5,782 nt of DNA from Enterobacteriaceae bacterium (GTDB lineage Bacteria; Pseudomonadota; Gammaproteobacteria; Enterobacterales; Enterobacteriaceae): NCBI GenBank assembly GCA_022712475.1, contig JALAGK010000513.1, positions 1 through 5,782 on the forward strand, written 5' to 3'. Below the pieces are notes generated by a model. That model was not told the origin of the DNA, ran no database searches, and saw nothing but the letters and a program-made list of their open reading frames with translations. The translations under genes were made by a program, and so were the position numbers. Shown in pieces: positions 4,541 through 5,782 of the stretch. Each line of letters opens with the position of its first letter. The first letter of the stretch is position 1.

Positions 4541-5782
4541 ACAATTTCTCCATCGCGTTCAGGCAGGATTTTGATGCGTTTGGTCCAGGCGTTGCTCAGG
4601 CGTGTTTCGCTGTCGGTAAATGACTGTGAAATGTCAGTGCGGAACAGGTTAGCGCCGCTGAAACTCGCGCCGCCAAGCTGGCATTTCTGCAGCAGGGCTT
4701 CCATCAGGTTGGCATCGGTAAAGTTGGCTTTGCGAAAATCGGTGCGGATAAAGCTGCTACCGGCCAGGTTGGCACGGGTGAAATCGGCGTTACAGCAGGG
4801 CGATTCACTCAGGTCGCTGTTGCTGAGCTTTGCCATCACAAATTTCGTGTTGTTAAGCGCGGTCTGGCGCAGGTTGGTGTGGGTAAGTGTCGCGTCGCTG
4901 AAGTCTGCACCGTTGAGACTGCTGTCCATGGCTGTCGCGCAGGTCATTAACGTCGCGCCGTTAAAACGCGCCTGCTCGGCCTGGGTTTCCACCCAGGAGC
5001 AGCTCTCCAGCCTGGCATGGCTAAAAACAGCAGCTTCAAGCGTTGATTTCAGAAACGTGACTTTGTGAAGCGTTGCTTGTGAAAAGTCGAGCTCCGGCAG
5101 TGTCAGCTCCATAAAAATGCTGCTGTCGAGTCGGGCGCGGTGGAAGCGGCAGCGGCTCATCCATATTTTGTAAAACAACAAGTGCTCGAGCGTTGCCTCT
5201 GTAAACTTGCAGTCGTCTAACAGCGTTTCCTGTAGTTGTGTCCCCTTAAGCGTGCTGGCGCTGAAATCGCTGTGGCAGCATTGAGCCAGCGACAGGCTGG
5301 CGCCGGTAAAGTCGCACTCGCGCAGTGAGGTATGGTGCAGTTCAGCGCGTGCGAGCACGGCGTCGTTAAATTTCGCGCCATCGAGCTTACAGTGGCTGAG
5401 GTCCGCACATTCGAGCAGCGCCTTAGTGAAGTTCGCGCCGCGCAGATCCATGCCAGACAGGTCGCAGCCGGTTAAGTCCATACCGCTGAAGTCACCGCCC
5501 TGTGCCTGGGTGCGTTCAGCGCGCTGGCGAATAATTTGCGCCAGGTCTCCACTCAGGCGCAGCGCCGGGGATTGGTGTTGTACTGACAGCAAATACATTT
5601 TGTGCAGCTGGTCGCGGGTTTGCGCCAGTTTGCTCTCACTTAGCGCTGCCGGGTTTTTCTCCAGCATCCCCAGCATACGGTGCATAGACTCTGGCCCCCG
5701 CGGACCCTCGTTATCACCCTGATGTGCCGGGCGGCGGGCTTCCATCTCACGTTTACGCTGCTCGGCTTTTTCCTGCATCTCC
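4537..5782 (-). CDS. C-terminal part of a probable DUF2169-type protein with a pentapeptide-repeat domain (5' end outside window)
   Basis: The frame is open to the right edge. Its first ATG in the window, at 5778, has GGAG directly touching it and is followed by a charged segment typical of an internal linker, so I read the gene as continuing upstream. Numbered from that ATG, residues 1-90 are charged and helix-prone, residues 95-385 are pentapeptide repeats, and a short basic end (about 392-413, with WTKRIKILPER) follows. DUF2169 proteins with C-terminal pentapeptides precede pentapeptide, DUF3540 and DUF4150 genes in similar T6SS clusters, and DUF2169 proteins act as adaptors that help load DUF4150-containing effectors onto VgrG (for example with Tde2 in Agrobacterium). 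The DUF2169 part itself is not in the window, so that name is an inference from context. The repeat fold is directly visible. The stop overlaps the next start by four bases. Confidence 0.75.
   Translation of the reverse strand, partial: EMQEKAEQRKREMEARRPAHQGDNEGPRGPESMHRMLGMLEKNPAALSESKLAQTRDQLHKMYLLSVQHQSPALRLSGDLAQIIRQRAERTQAQGGDFSGMDLTGCDLSGMDLRGANFTKALLECADLSHCKLDGAKFNDAVLARAELHHTSLRECDFTGASLSLAQCCHSDFSASTLKGTQLQETLLDDCKFTEATLEHLLFYKIWMSRCRFHRARLDSSIFMELTLPELDFSQATLHKVTFLKSTLEAAVFSHARLESCSWVETQAEQARFNGATLMTCATAMDSSLNGADFSDATLTHTNLRQTALNNTKFVMAKLSNSDLSESPCCNADFTRANLAGSSFIRTDFRKANFTDANLMEALLQKCQLGGASFSGANLFRTDISQSFTDSETRLSNAWTKRIKILPERDGEIV
4548..4551 (-). promoter_or_regulatory. Ribosome binding site of the 356-residue pentapeptide gene, inside the preceding gene
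   Basis: GGAG lies seven bases before the ATG at 4540 and within the last codons of the preceding gene. Together with the ATGA stop/start overlap at 4537-4540 it indicates coupled translation of the two pentapeptide proteins. Confidence 0.7.
4624..5496 (-). repeat. Pentapeptide repeats in two registers
   Basis: Numbered from the ATG at 5778, central hydrophobic residues fall every five from Phe97 to Leu277 (37 units), and again every five from Leu288 to Ile383 (20 units), but shifted by one residue. The break lies in about residues 278-287 (MTCATAMDSS). Typical units are GANFT, SGMDL and FTDANL. Confidence 0.85.

Noticed and set aside
4298..5068. 256-codon open frame on the plus strand across the two pentapeptide genes
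   Set aside because: It is antisense to both pentapeptide genes and crosses their junction. Its Ser/Leu/Arg-rich product is what the reverse complement of pentapeptide codons would give.
5776..5778. ATG near the right edge as the true start of the upstream pentapeptide protein
   Set aside because: GGAG touches the ATG with no spacing, the frame stays open to the edge, and the encoded segment looks like a charged internal linker. It cannot be fully excluded without more sequence.

Overview
The window looks like part of a type VI secretion system (T6SS) spike operon from an enterobacterium (Enterobacterales). This host call rests on general family resemblance, ordinary enterobacterial codon and GC composition, and strong AAGGAG-type ribosome binding sites; it is an inference and I cannot name a species. 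All real genes are on the minus strand, tightly packed and read from high to low coordinates.

Layout in transcription order: (1) the 3' part of a large protein that enters the window at its right edge, with a charged linker followed by a pentapeptide-repeat domain, probably the C-terminal half of a DUF2169-type protein (4537-5782); (2) a 356-residue pentapeptide-repeat protein that starts inside the stop codon of the first (3470-4540); (3) a DUF3540 protein (2848-3453); (4) a small DUF4150 PAAR-like spike-tip protein (2445-2837); (5) a perfect 8-bp-stem hairpin in the only sizeable gap (2414-2434); (6) a full-length VgrG spike protein with a long octad-repeat beta-helix and an AT-rich C-terminal tail (30-2384); (7) the first five codons of another gene, cut by the left edge (1-16).

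How they fit together: VgrG forms the trimeric spike on the Hcp tube. The PAAR-like protein should cap the spike or carry cargo to it. DUF2169, pentapeptide-repeat and DUF3540 proteins are a recurrent company of DUF4150 proteins and are thought to help load or build the tip, although the roles of DUF3540 and of the separate pentapeptide protein are not established. No toxin domain is visible in the window, so the cargo is either the gene that starts at the left edge or lies outside.

The most notable sequence-level observations are: an uninterrupted run of 62 pentapeptides containing a cysteine ladder spaced exactly one helical coil (20 residues) apart; a 22-unit octad beta-helix in VgrG; a sharp GC drop in the last part of vgrG; and the resemblance of DUF3540 to a miniature gp5-like hub. 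The cluster itself is a known type of T6SS locus, not a wholly new system. No stretch over 300 bases lacks a gene. I see no RNA gene, insertion sequence, CRISPR array or promoter.
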